A stretch of DNA of 64,000 nucleotides, from NCBI RefSeq assembly GCF_003945595.2, contig NW_024104403.1, positions 806,001 through 870,000 on the forward strand, given 5' to 3'. The notes under the pieces were generated by a model. The model did not search any database. It saw only the letters and a list, made by a program, of their open reading frames with translations, and had not been told where the DNA came from. Position 1 is the first letter of the stretch; each line of letters begins with the position of its first letter. Source of the stretch: Pipra filicauda. Taxonomy: Eukaryota > Chordata > Aves > Passeriformes > Pipridae. Made by a program: the position numbers and the translations under genes. Of the stretch, positions 13,543 to 26,639 are shown one piece after another.

Positions 13543-13713
13543 AATAAACAATAGTTTCAACAAAGCAATAATCTTTCTTTTGAGTTGTTTTCTGAAACCA
13601 GTTCAGTGTCAGAAAGAAAAATCATCCAATAAACAATAGTTTCAACAAAGCAATAATCTTTCTTTTGAGTTGTTTTCTGAAACCAGTTCAGTGTCAGAAA
13701 GAAAAATCATCCA
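13543..13713. repeat. Perfect 85-bp tandem duplication
   Basis: Copy 1 is 13543-13627 and copy 2 is 13628-13712, identical over all 85 bases, with one further matching base at 13713. The unit begins AATAAACAATAGTTTC and ends AAAAATCATCC. It starts about 20 bp past the degenerate 3' tail of the CR1 copy. Perfect identity implies a very recent event, a copy-number polymorphism, or an assembly artefact. It is not a microsatellite, because the unit has no internal periodicity. Confidence 0.97.
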
Positions 13714-16700
13714 GGTTTGAAAGAATTCTTCTACCGAAACTGGTCAGGAATTATGCTGGCCAGTTCTAGGGTCAATAAGGGTATATCTATACTTGAAGTA
13801 TGAAAAGTTGCATAACAGTACAAAACATTTAACACACAGCTAGAGAAGGGGAAGGAACAAGAGACTAGGGAACACAACCCTAATCCTAGTCTAATGCCAA
13901 CTATCCCTTTACTTACCTTTCAGAGTGCAGATATTTGACATATTTCAAAAAGGTTCACTCTGAGGGAGTCCCAGTTTGATTTTACACAGGCTGGAGAATA
14001 CCTTTTAGGTCCTCTGTGAAATGACTCTAGGAGTTTTACCCTGCATTATCTACTGAACACACTGGATTACTACCAAATAGGTTTTTTGTTTTCCTTACAA
14101 AAAGTGTCCTCATTTTTGTGTACACACGTTTCTTTAGTATATAATAAATAAACAAAGGAACATGACAGAAATTAATGCCTGCAGTGCAAGGCATGAAATG
14201 CAAAAATAGTTGCTTGGCAACCAGCATGAGAAATAAGAGGTTATGCCTGTACAAACAGCCAAGCAAGTGGCAAAGTACCATTTCTGACTGCTGTGAAAAG
14301 GATGGGTAGTAGAGAGGATGTATGAGGGGGGATTATTTTAATTAAATTTGACTCTCTAATTTCCACACAATCATGCATGCGTGAGAATACAATAAATATA
14401 TACTTCAAATTGCTTTCCTTTTATGTCCTCATAAAACTTTGTCTTTAATCAGCAAGTGAAGTTTTATTTTTAAAAAGCTATGGGTTTTTTGCAACACTTA
14501 AAAACATCTAAGAGGTGTAAATGAACATTGTTTTCCATATGTACTTTCCTTTTTAAGGATTAATGTATTGGATATTTGCAACTACTTTTCCAAGGAACAA
14601 TGGATCCATCTATAAGCATTCTGGAAGCTTGAAATAATTTTTCAATCTAATAAAACTATAAATCAATAAACACTTTTCAGTAATAATATACATGCATTGT
14701 TCATACACCCAAATGACACCAGACTGGTCATTCAGAACAATGGACAAAAATACACAGGTCCTCTGTAACTTTGTTTATATATATACAACAATACTGAACA
14801 GAAGTTCCACCTGTGGCCCAGAAATCCTTGTACTGCAAATTCTCAGAGGTGAGAAAGATAATTCTGAGGAATTATCATTTTATGCTTACTTTGCTATTAT
14901 ACTTCTCTTTTATCATCCATCATAGTCCACTCTTGGATGTTGACTTGACTGACTTGTGGTCTGATCTATATGATTGTTCTAACGTTCAAATTGGAAATTT
15001 CAGAAGTGTAAGAGAATTAGACTGAGCTTCATCCAACATCAACATGCTCTTCACCACAAACTGATTATATGAGCACGTTAAAGGAGCACTTAACCTGCCG
15101 GTTGTATTATCTACCGGATTGGTTCTCTGGATCCATTTGCTCGCACAGGGCTTGCAACTATGTCATGTTCTACAGGATATGTTTGTAGTGACAAGTGGGG
15201 GCGTGCTAGCGAGATCAGCAGTAAACTGCATTGATCCTTTTGGTGCATTAACACATTGCTACAACCTCTGTGCTATCTTTTATGTTGTCAATAGATGTAG
15301 CTATTCCTGACCTTATTTTAACCCTACAAGTAAGAGTGTCAAGTGGAAAATCAGATTAAATCTACAGGGAAAAACAAAACTGCTGAAGCAGTTGCTGTGT
15401 TTTAAATTATTTTTTTTGTTGTTGATTATACCAGGACAGACCTCCAACTGATATAGCGTTAACAAACTTGGATAGGCAAGGAAGAAGATAAGTATCATTG
15501 GCAGGAGAAGTATTTTAATTCCTAGGGAGGATTAACAAAAAAATCCAATCAAACCAAACCCAAGAAAATAATCAAAACCAAGACACAGTGTGCTGTTACT
15601 TATATGGATTGGGCAGTTTTTGATTTGTGATCTGTAATGATTTCAAACTACTGATGAAGAATAGAGAGATCAAAGAATGTATCTATACAATCAATATTAC
15701 CCTAATGAAAACTTCACCAAGCTACAGCCTCCTTTTGAAGGCTGAGACATCTAACTTGCAAATATCAATAGAATGTAGAGGATCATGGAAGGGGAATTAA
15801 CACTCATATATTCTTCCATTTCCTTCCTCCTTCCCCTGCAGAATTCTGAAGAGTTATTTCTCTCATCAGTTACTAAAGTAATACTGGTTATTCACCTGAC
15901 TCTCACATTTCTGAATTTTTATTAACCAATAAATATTATTCTAGGTTTAATGTGCAAGATCTACTTCAACCTGTCCTAACACCATCAGTATTACTCTTAA
16001 TATAGTGACTGTCATGCTGCAATTGCTCCTTCATGCCATATTGAACATGGAGGTAAAAGATTCTGTTGAATTTCAGGCCCTGTTTCTCAAAAAACTGATA
16101 GAATGACATGAATTTTCAACCTTTTTTTAAACAAAAAATGGATCATAATTACTAAGATTGTCTTAGTGTCCACAAATTCCCCCCAAAAGACCTTTCTTGT
16201 TTAGTGCACCACAAAACTTCCTTACAGCTTGAGAAGGTATAATATTTGCAGAATGAACAAGGGACTGACAGATTTCTACTTTTTTTTGTTGTTGTTGTTC
16301 TATGCAAATGCAAGGTAAACTTGGACAATATTCTTCCTAAACCACTCCTGAATACACAGGTGAGCAAGTATTTCAGCTTCGATCAGTTGCTTACACTGTG
16401 CTCACACACAGTGTTCTTAGAGCTCCACAGCATATCAAAGGAGGCTAATGAGACTGAAATTTAAACAGGGGTAGTAGACACACACCTTGAAAGTCATTTC
16501 CCAAAGAGAACAATGACCAAAGATAACAATTTGTTTTGAACTAGACAGAAAGATCTCTTTTTTTAGCTATTCCTCAAATTCTGTTTAGCTCAGCATGTCA
16601 ACGCTTACTTTCATTACCACAAATATATGCTAATCAAGCTATTGATCTTATTCTTGGGAAAAAAATATATACTTTCTCAGGTATTATTATCTGTACCATC

Positions 16701-19189
16701 TACACTAAAATAGACTCTTACTAGGATTTTTTTTTCCTTAAAACTCTACTAGGCCAAATTGTAATCTTATTTACATTTATTTCACACTATAAAAGTGCCA
16801 CATGCAAGAGCTTAATTAGCTAGAGGCTATATATTTTATATAAATATTGTATAGTTTAAATTTTTGAGTTATCATGATCAGCCTGAGCAACATAAGAGAG
16901 TGAAACACCAATAAGACATTAGAGATGTCTCAGCAATAGGTAACACTGTCAATGTAACTCAGCATAAAATCTCCCACCCTAAAAATGGGAATCTCTAGTG
17001 GTTGTTCCACAGGTGCTGGACAACACAGATATGGTGGGATAGACTCTGGACACTCCTTACTTTGCTGAAATTTTCCAAACAAACTTGCTTGTAAATGCAA
17101 GATGCTACTGAGACACTTGGACAACTTAGCCAAAATTCCAGTTCTGAGCATCACCATAATAGCATTAACATACAAATACGCCTGCCAGGTACTATACAAG
17201 GATGAATCAATCTCTTTGTATAAACAGCTTTCTAATAAGATCAGTGATCAAATTACAAGAAAGTTATCAGGGAAACCACTCAGTTTAATTGAAGCAACCA
17301 ACACACAATCATGGTGTCTACATCAAGCATGCAGGTACTCAGAGCAAGCAACCTTGCCTCCCCAGACCCAAGTACTGGAATTCAAAGGCAAGAAAAGAGA
17401 TGGCAAAACAGGATGGACTCAGTTCAGCCACACAGCAAGCATACCAGGAATATTGTATGGATATCCCTGCTTACAGGAATTACATGCAGTATTTCTGAGC
17501 ATGGAAATTACCTCATCCAAATTCAGACCTAGCAGACTACTGTTTTCAATTCTTATATTTCTACAGTCAATATTTTTTTTGCATTTTTTTAATACATCAA
17601 AATACAAATAAAAGGTCATTCAGAACGAAAAAAAGAATCTTTACCAACAACTGTACTTAAAACCAAAGAAGAAAAATGTTGGTCCAAGAAAACAAGTAAA
17701 CAATGGAGCTTCATTCCTTTGTTGTTATGGGATTTTTATGAACAGCTAATTAGGATGACTGTTCTAGTGTCTTACACTATAGCAAGATAATACATAATAC
17801 ATCATTTCCTGAAACTTCTTCTGTAAACCAGGTATAATTTATTATTAAATAAACATAATGTCAAAATTTATTTAATATACAGTTAAGATATTTTCAATTA
17901 TACCTATGTTAATCTAGACAAGTCAACCAAATTCCCCCAAAATTATAAAAAAGGTAGAAATTCAGCTACCATTATCTTATATATATTCTTTTGTCTAAAG
18001 AAGACTATTTGAAGCTCATTTGGCAAACCTTATTCTATTACTGGAAAGTAACAGCCTAACAACATATTCTGGGAGACGTCTTCTCATCCCCAAATGTATT
18101 AGCCTCTTTAAAAAAAAAAAAAAAAGAAAAAAAAAGCCAAAGGGAGCAGATAAAATTGGAGGTTTAAGTTTAAGATGGTGGTTACAGTAATATTAGATTT
18201 GCATTTTCTTAAATCCTTCCTCAAGGAAATAGCTAAAACAGCAGTACTACCTATAAAAAAGAATAACTTTTGGGTCCTGGAAAAGTGGTTAAGAAAACTT
18301 AGTAGATCTCTTTCCAGTGACCATGGATGAGACCCATAATTAACATGCAGTTCTTCAAACACAGGAGCTAACTTTTAAATGGCACAGGTTGCCATTCTAG
18401 TGTGATGCATAAAAATGATTTAAAAAATAAAACACCTGTATTTATGCTAGAAATTAATAAAGTACAGGGAATATAGGTCAAGCAAAGTATAGAGTGTTGA
18501 CTTCAAGGTTAAGACTTTTCAAAGACTTCATTATTAAAAGCACATATAATATATTTCCTAAAAGCATTTTAATGCATCCCTATGTACAGTTTAGTCTGAT
18601 GGCAATCACTCATGAGCTTTGTAGTCCTATTTTTGCAAAAGCTGTTTAACTGCTTCCTATTAAAATACAGGGTTTTTTTGAAAACACCTTTTAAACTGCC
18701 ACTAGTGGCCTAATACATGATTAAAAAAAACCTTGAAGGTGTCAGAACATTTCTGCAGTTTTTCTGGAGGCTGAAATTCCATGAAGTAAATAATCTACCA
18801 GCCAAGTTCCTGTATATTTCTTAGGAAGGTAAAACCCATGAGAATCTAACTGGAAAAGAGCTTTGGTCTAAGCACAGCTTAGGCTGTTGTAAAAACTGTT
18901 GTGGCACCGCAATTAAACATTTCAATCAATGAGATTAAGTACGGCACTGAAGTTTTTCACTACTCTGACCTTTATTTTATTTTTGGTTAATACACAACTA
19001 CATGGTTTTACTTCTCAAAATCAAGGGGATTTTATCACAGATCAGTTAAATCTGTGGAACTTCAAAGTGGAAATTAGAAGGCACATTTATTGTTTCTTTT
19101 AATTCTAAAAGTAATAGCCTGATCTGTCCTTCAAAACTCTAAAATCCTACCACGCATTTGATGAGGATTAAGTGCTTCTCTCCTTATCC
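13714..19189. other. Mostly unique AT-rich non-coding DNA
   Basis: No repeat family recognised. The longest open frame in the window (17102-17611, plus, 169 codons) lies here. It has no signal peptide, domain or motif I recognise, ends in AT-rich low-complexity sequence, and overlaps minus-strand frames, so I do not call it a gene. An A16 run followed by G and A9 lies at 18110-18135. A small CpG-containing patch at 15073-15215 is listed separately. Confidence 0.5.
15073..15260. other. Small CpG-containing patch of unknown nature
   Basis: Six CpG dinucleotides fall between about 15076 and 15211, including two CCGG sites and the block 'gggggcgtgctagcgag'. The surrounding kilobases have almost none. 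No repeat family or protein domain was recognised. A plus-strand frame spans 15119-15310 with no known motif. It could be an old unclassified insertion, a regulatory element or a short exon. Nothing in the sequence decides between these. Confidence 0.3.
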
Positions 19190-19550
19190 ACCTGCAACTC
19201 TGCTCTGTAGCGTGCAATTGTGCTTGACTGTCCATCAGAGAGGATGATGAGCCTCAGCAGCATCTGGGACTGGGGCTGATGGTCTGTTCGAGAGAACTCC
19301 TACTCCTAACATGGCACCCAAATAACACCGAGCTGGGCGGTGCCAGAAAACAGTAAATGGAAAGGGGTGCAAGAACCCAAACAAGAACAGTGAACAGCTT
19401 TGTGGCAATGCTGGGCAGCACCAAGGGGCATAGGGTACATAGCGCTCCCCCCTCAGTAATGGTGAAGCCCAGTGCGCCCACACCATTTCCCTTGGCAAAA
19501 GGAATCTTATCGAAGAACTTCGGCAAGAACAGAACAGTTACCTAATTTTT
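19190..19550. other. CpG-richer island of unknown nature
   Basis: I count eight CpGs between 19211 and 19522, with a clear rise in G+C inside an AT-rich region. Both strands are open in more than one frame. On the minus strand 19254-19526 encodes 90 codons with a hydrophobic run, and 19235-19498 another 87. On the plus strand 19357-19545 encodes 62. None matches a family I know. It may be a decayed retrogene, an unrecognised LTR fragment or a short regulatory island. The edges are approximate. Confidence 0.35.
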
Positions 19551-22500
19551 TTCTAGCTACTAACACAGGCTACTCATCCAGCGAAGTCAAAAACTTGGGA
19601 AAGCCTGCTCCTAACTGACAAGATGTATTTGAAGAAGCCTATTTTGATGTGCCTATCCTCCCCCAACCCCTACTCCCCAAATACTGTAGTCTTTGTTCAG
19701 TGGTATGAAGTTGAACACTGAATCATGAGACTTTTTAACTAACCCTGAGGTACAGAATAAAAGCAGTAGATGTTTTGCCACCTGTGCAGCAGTTCATAGC
19801 TACTTACGTTTTTGTATTAACTGTGACTTAAATACATTTAGCAGAAATAACTATTCTCTTCTAATGAAGTAATATTTGAGGGGGGGGGGGGGGAAACACA
19901 CCAAAAAACAAAAGCATTTTCCTCCTATTTGTAAATAAATGATTGATGCAATTCCTGGGCAAAAAGTTTTCTCAATAATTGCATTCACCCCAAATACTAA
20001 AAAATTCAAACAATGGAATGAAAGAGATAAGTGTCTGTCCCTATGTACCCACTAAAACTTGTTTGCTTTGTTTTAAATAGGCTTCTGGAACTGAACGCAA
20101 ACCTCCCTAGATTCCTTAATACCTTTTATTTTTAAATCACATTTTCATTTAAGAAGCTTAAATATTTTAAAAGCAGCCTCTGGCTCTGAACATAAATAAA
20201 AGAATGTAACAATATCCTTTAAAAGATGGGAGGCAGCACAACCAATGTAATTACTTTTCTTTTGTGGCAGACTGCCTTTTAAATGGAAAAAAGGTAATTT
20301 CACATATGGGAAAAAAAAGGTAAATTTAACATTTTTCTATTCATTGTAGGAAAGACATCAATGATCAAAATGATAGGTTAATATATTTCCTAGTACATTT
20401 ATTCATGTGCTTGTTTTGCAAGCCATAGAATCAACTGTCAGCTTTCTGATACAGTTCAGTACACAGTGACTTTTGGTAAGAGTTAGCGCAAACATTTCCA
20501 GATGCTCAAGAAAAAAAAATCCAAACCAGATACCCATTGGCGCTCCAAATACATATACTTTACTGTACAATAATTAGACAAAGGATAGAAAACACACTAG
20601 TACCTGTGAAAACTATAACTAACTTCAGTATTAAATTGTAAATAAATTGTAAATAAATTTTAAATCTCCCTTTTGTGGAGAGTGCAGATTAAAGAATCTG
20701 TAAAAAAAAAAACCCACAAACGAAAAAACCGCCCCATATCTTTTTAAATGCTATTGCAAAATTTATCATCTGCAGAATATGGTACCAATTATCGTTTGCA
20801 GACACTTAAATACAAAAAGAATCCCTCTAATTCTAGAGTCAAGAATGTAGAAAAAAGAAGTAGTTCATACTTGAATTTCCTATTCTAGAAGTGGAATAAC
20901 AGTAAAATCACTTTCCCAGACTCAAGATGTTTTCTGTGGATTTCCAATATTCATTTGCCATAGTCACAGAACTAGGATAACAAATAAACAAATCATTGAT
21001 GAGTGAGTGGCAAGAAGCTTAAACTACTAGATCAGAAACAAACAAAACAACACTTCTTTTTACAACTGATTTACAGAGAATAATGCCTCTACGAAATGAA
21101 ATACCGGTTCATAAAAAAACATTTAGTTTTATAAATTAATCATTATTATGTCATTCAGAAATCATGTTAAAGAGATAATGCTAAATTTGTCACTACTTTA
21201 GGAAACTGATTATCCTGACATATGTGGAGAATAAAGCAAGGTGCTCCAAAGTGTTCTGAAGGAGTTTGGATTTTTATCAGATGGCCAATGCCTTATTTCA
21301 GTATTTTATGTGTATTTCATTTTATTAATGCAGAACTTTACCCACTTGGTACTGTAATATTTAAATTAATTTTAAGTTTCAACTTACGAATGATACATAA
21401 TCAACAATAGAGTAGATTTTCTGGACATTTCAAGAATTCCCACATGTCCCTAGAATGACATAGATGGGTAATGAAGACGAACAAAACTTAAGTCCTGTAA
21501 TACCACTTGAGCTATTACTGGCATATGCCTACACACCTGTAGGAGACAGGGCAGGACCGTGTCTACATACTTGCTTGGTTGCCAGTGAAACACAACTGCA
21601 TTAAAGGGACACATTTAATCCCATAAATTCTACATCTCTCTAGAGTTCATTAGCTAAGGCTTAACAACACATTTCATTAGGAAACTATAACATCACCATA
21701 AAGTCATAAGTTTTAATGTTCAAATATTTGTTAAGCTTGTATTTGAACTACTGTATGTCATTCGAAGTACTTAAGAGCTACGCACGAATTAAATATTCCT
21801 CAGAAACCTGAAAAAAATTATTCTTTCCTCATATTTTTTCACTGCGTGCAGTATCAAACCATTTTGGTTATATATATGACCACTGAACAACTTGTGAGGA
21901 AAATAATTAAATCCCTAAATGCTTCTCTGAAAGAAACATTCAAACTTTGTGCCAGTAAAGATCACAATGTTCTGGGTGCATCCAAATATGAGGCAAATTC
22001 CTGTACCCTGAATGAAGGCAAACAAGGATTTATATATTTAATACTTGACCCCTCACACGGCAACTTGATTGTCTACTAAGTCATAGCTACTAGATATTCT
22101 ATTGGATAGGGTTTATAATGAATGCACAATATGCTTATTCAATACCCTCAACTTTTGTATTATAGTACTCATGTTAAAATTTGTGGTCTTTTACTTTTCA
22201 CTGCATTAAAAAAGAGTAAAATAATACTAAGCATTTGTTCCACAGAAATATTTAGCCTTTCTCTCTAGAGGGTATTTTGTCTTGCAAGTATCATTTTTTA
22301 AAGGAATGTTATAACTAAGTAAAATTATTTATAAGAAATTGAAAGTCAATTTTGTGGTTAATGGAAAGAATTTCATTTCCTCCCATTTGATTAAATATAT
22401 TTGATGTGGCTAGTGTAATTATGCCACCTGAATATTAAGTATATCTAAATTATGTGAAAAGCCAGTGCAAGGTCTTCAGCAGTTGAAATTTGTGTTGGAA

Positions 22501-23474
22501 CTACAAAGAGAACTGTAGCATACCTAGCTATGCATAAGCACCAGCCATTTGGAAGCATTAATTGAGTTTAAGCCATCAAAAAAATTCATGAGATCAGCTT
22601 TATCTGCAAATTTGCAGCAAAAAATATGCATGTATTTTCATTCCACACTTATACAGGAATTTTGAAGGCTCATGACTGCTGCTTTAAATGAAAAATGCTC
22701 TCTTGGACTAAAGGAGTGGCTCTTCATTGCAAGATTTGCATATGTTTCCCCCTCACCCTCTTTTTTAAATAGCTCACACATTCACATGATACTTCCAAGA
22801 CTATTCTATCATATTTAAGTCCACAGAGTTTACATTATATATAGAATGCTCAGGTATGATCTTCCCCACTGTATGACCCTTTAATCAAGCATATCTCCAC
22901 AATCCTTAATTTGAAGGCACAAGTCAAGTTCTCAGAAAGTGATGAAAGATAAAGATCCTAGTAACTTAATTTTTCCACTCTTTGTAAAAATAAGGAATCG
23001 CCAACAGCCACAACAAATATAGACAAGAAAATCTGTCTACAGAGACACTTACAAAACTAAGTATACAGCCTGGTGAATCTCCTGTGATCTTCAGGCACTT
23101 TAGACTACATTGAACTTAACCAGAAATTAGTTTGCTTTCAAGATAGTGGAGATTAAGACAGCAAAAGGCATGAAAGCTTGAAATACAACAGATAAAGAAT
23201 CATTTGTTTACAATTTATACAAGTTGTATGCTCTGAGGGCTCTACTCTACCAATAGTTACATAAACAAAATGACTAAAAGAGAGTCTCATGGGCTAAATG
23301 TTCTGCTTTTCAGGAAACTACATGAAGGAGAGAAGGCCCAGGAGAGAAGAGTGATGTGATGGCTTTGTGCCATTGCAGAGACTTGCAGCATACCAACCCC
23401 TATCAAAACTAGAGGAAATGCCAGGGAATATCATGCTTGCCTACAGACTATTTCATACAGACATCTCCTTTTGG
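19551..23474. other. Unique AT-rich non-coding DNA
   Basis: No transposon or exon recognised. A G14 run is at 19880-19893 and is listed separately. A small direct repeat of 'taaattgtaaa' units occurs near 20633-20660. The plus-strand open frame at 21846-22079 (77 codons) has no recognisable domain. Confidence 0.55.
19880..19893 (+). repeat. G14 homopolymer
   Basis: Fourteen consecutive G residues directly follow 'aatatttga'. Such runs can form intermolecular G-quadruplex structures and are prone to length error in sequencing, so the exact length is uncertain. Confidence 0.95.
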
Positions 23475-23800
23475 CATACTTTTTGCAGGGAGGTTGTAGT
23501 GAAGTGGGAGTTGTTTTCTTCTGCCATGTCTCAAGTGAAATGACGAACCTAAATGGCTTTAAGTTGTACCAGGGCAGGTTCTGCTTAGATAGTAGGGGGA
23601 AAAAAAAAATCACTGAAAGAGCGATTAGGAATTGGAATAAGTTGCCCAGGCATGTCACCATCTCTGAAAGTGTTCAAGAGATGGCTGGATGTGGCACTTG
23701 GGGATATGGTTCGGTAGCGATTGTGGTGGTGCTAAATTGGTCGTTGGACCAGATCATCTTGAAGGTCTCTTCCAACTTGATGACTCTGTGATAGTTTCAG
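23475..23800 (+). mobile_element. CR1 LINE 3' end fragment
   Basis: The forward CR1 3' end is recognisable from 'gggaggttgtagtgaagtgggag' (about 23488). It continues through the ORF2 C-terminus ('gaattggaataagttgccc', matching HWNRLPR) to 'gatcatcttgaaggtctcttccaac' and 'gatgactctgtgatag' at the tail. A stretch in the middle is replaced by a short A run near 23606-23613. The region upstream to about 23330 has a few CR1-like words but cannot be aligned by eye with confidence. A dead, 5'-truncated copy. Confidence 0.9.
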
Positions 23801-26639
23801 TCCTATTCCATGCCTACTCAAAAGTCCCTGTCACTGACCTTATACTTAAAAGAACATTTTCTAGCTTTGCACTACAGAAATTCATGGATTAAGCACTGTT
23901 TAAGTTCTTAATATCAGAAATATGTTGTTATTGTGATCTAGAAGTAGAAATGACCTTCACAATCTTTAAATTTTCTTCTACTTAGGAACGGTGATACCAA
24001 CTTCATCCTTGCAGTATCAGAAAACAAGCTTGCTTTTGCCTTTTCTAAGCATTTATGTTAATGTAATTCCACACCTTGCTGTGTATGCTCCCAAACTGTA
24101 TCCATCCCTCTCCCTTCACAAACATTTTCCTTCTCCTTTTTCCTCCTCCACATGCACACACCACCAATGTGTCAAGAAGAGATTTCTGGCCATATATCTT
24201 TAAAGGAAGAGTGTTAAATTGGTGGAAAGGCCAAAAGTAAAATTTTGATAAGGTAAAACTCTCTTTCCTCTAACTTTTTGAAGATTATTCAGTTAAAGAA
24301 AAGAAGCAGCATTTCTTCTGAGGTATAGAGAATCTCCACTCCCATTCCCACCCACATCTACTCAGTATCCAGCATGTTAGACTGCATTAGCCCTAAGAAA
24401 CATCTTCTAACAGATGTTTTGCTTTTGTATGAAATTTATACATTCTTTAGAGTTATTCCCTTGAGTCTGTCTACTGTAATTTTCATCATAGCTTTAGCTG
24501 GGGTTTTTTACATGTATTAAAAGATACTGAAAGATATTCCTAAACCATGGAACTGAAGGAACAGCTAAAGGTCAGTTTTTACTTTTCTTACAAGTCCAGA
24601 AAATAGAGAACACAACACACACTTTTAATAACGCTGTTCTTTCAGGTGTGCGTCAATAACAGGGAGCTGTCAATGTAGGTTTCAATTTGTGTGACATTTT
24701 TAGTATCTAAGTGCCAGAAGACAGGAAAAAAAATCAACAACTCAGTAAATTTTTAAGCTAATTCATGTTTCCTTTTAAAAAACTATTTTAGCAATTTTTA
24801 TGAACTCAGAAGATTGCCTTAATATTAATACACTCATTATTATTTTATCAAAAGTATCTTGTTCAATGTAAAAAATGATTATCTGTTTTAGTTAAGTCAA
24901 TCATCATAAATGGAATAAAATAAATATGACACTTTCATCTTTAATGAGAACATATAATGAAAATATAAAAATGAAACACCACAAAAATTCCTGAAACCTA
25001 GCCTGCTAATCTGTTAATTCTTTCCCTTTGAGCATTAGGAAAATCTCATATACCCACGATAGGGCACCTTAATTCAACCGTTACAGTTAAACTATGGAAG
25101 TTTGTAAAATTGGGTGACAATGTCATCAAGTTTACAATGTTCTAGGTGACTTCAAATAATCACATTCTGATTTTAGTTATTTTTTTAATAATGCATCATT
25201 GCAATATTTTGCTGTCCCTGTTTATACTACGTTACTCTTTCTGTTTATGAAGAGTTTAAAACTAATCCACTGATGTTTTAAACATGATGTTTATTCAGAA
25301 TAACAAAAGTGAGACACTAATAGGGTAGTATAGAAGTAGAAAGTAAAGATAAACAGCAAAATATTAATATTCCATATTTTATAAGCCATGCTAGTTTCTT
25401 AGCTGTTTGTGAATAGAACATTAAGACAAACTCTAGCAAAAATTTTGAGTTTATGCTAAAGTTCAGAAAGACAAGCAATATATGCATCTGTACTTTTCTA
25501 AATGACTCTTTCCAAAATAGCCAACCCACAGTGGATTACTTTAGAAATATTTTGCAGATATTAATATGTTTTAGCAAAGAATGTTCAAAATAATTATTTT
25601 AATGTGTTGATTCCCCTTATAATTATTTTGATGCTCTGATTAGCTACAGAATTTCGACAGTAGTGGATCCTCCCCCACGTGACTGCACTGGACATACACT
25701 GATGCCAGAAGAAGCTACAGTGTAAGACCTCCAGCATTTTTTCCCCCCAAAAGTTATACACTCTACCTTTTCAAACCTGCACAATACAGTTGGCAGGAGC
25801 GAAGTCGTGCCCACAGTGCTGATGTGTACATTAACAGTTTCATTTACTTACACTAAACACTTGGATTAACCCTTTTTAATTATTAAGGTCATAAGAACTT
25901 CCTGTGACACTGTGATAAGCAAAGGAATGAGAGGGACAGCTGGAGTCACTTAGTCACTGTGGCCACTGACCCACTTGTCACAGCACATCTGGAGCTCTGT
26001 GAAACCTAGAGCTCTTTCTCACTAGATGAGAAAATTAAGTCCTCTAAAGGGCCCCTATGACTCAGGATGTGGGAATTACACAAACTCTGAGTACCTAGTA
26101 GTCAAATTCTTCTCCATTTGCATAGTCAGCCTACACTGTGGCTTCCTTCAGCACAGGGACATTTATGCTAGGCCTTTCCCAGAAAATGCCAGACTGATTA
26201 CACACCTTGGAAAGACTACAGTAATCCCAGACAATTCTGGAGAAATGACAGTCAGCACTGCTGTACAAACAACACTTCCACTAGTGAGGCGAGAACAGAT
26301 TTCTGTAAATAATGCGACTGAGGCGTTAAAATGTTAACTAATCACAGTGAACTTTTTTTAAAATCAGTTGTGTGAAGGGAAGCCACCTCAGGTGGGCTGG
26401 AAAATAAACTGTAAATGCTTATTCAACACAGTGAGAAACTGTTAATGAGAAAGGGATCAAAGCACTTGACTCAAATTCTAAACAAAGTAGGCTGTATGAC
26501 TTGCTTCACAGAGATATTCCCCTGTAAGATTCTTGGAAACAAGTATGTCAGTACAGACAGAGTTTGTGTAAAGTCTGAACATACACTGGGACAAGATGAC
26601 AAATCTCATGTGTAATGACCACACCTTGACAAGTCTGCT
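23801..26639. other. Unique AT-rich non-coding DNA
   Basis: No transposon or known exon recognised. 25900-26340 is slightly richer in G and C and contains a plus-strand frame of 103 codons (26026-26337) without any recognisable domain. The remainder is AT-rich with only short ORFs. Confidence 0.5.

Noticed and set aside
17102..17611. Longest open frame in the window (169 codons, plus strand) as a gene
   Set aside because: No recognisable domain, signal or splice context. It runs into AT-rich low-complexity sequence at its end. One frame of this length is plausible by chance in 64 kb read in six frames.
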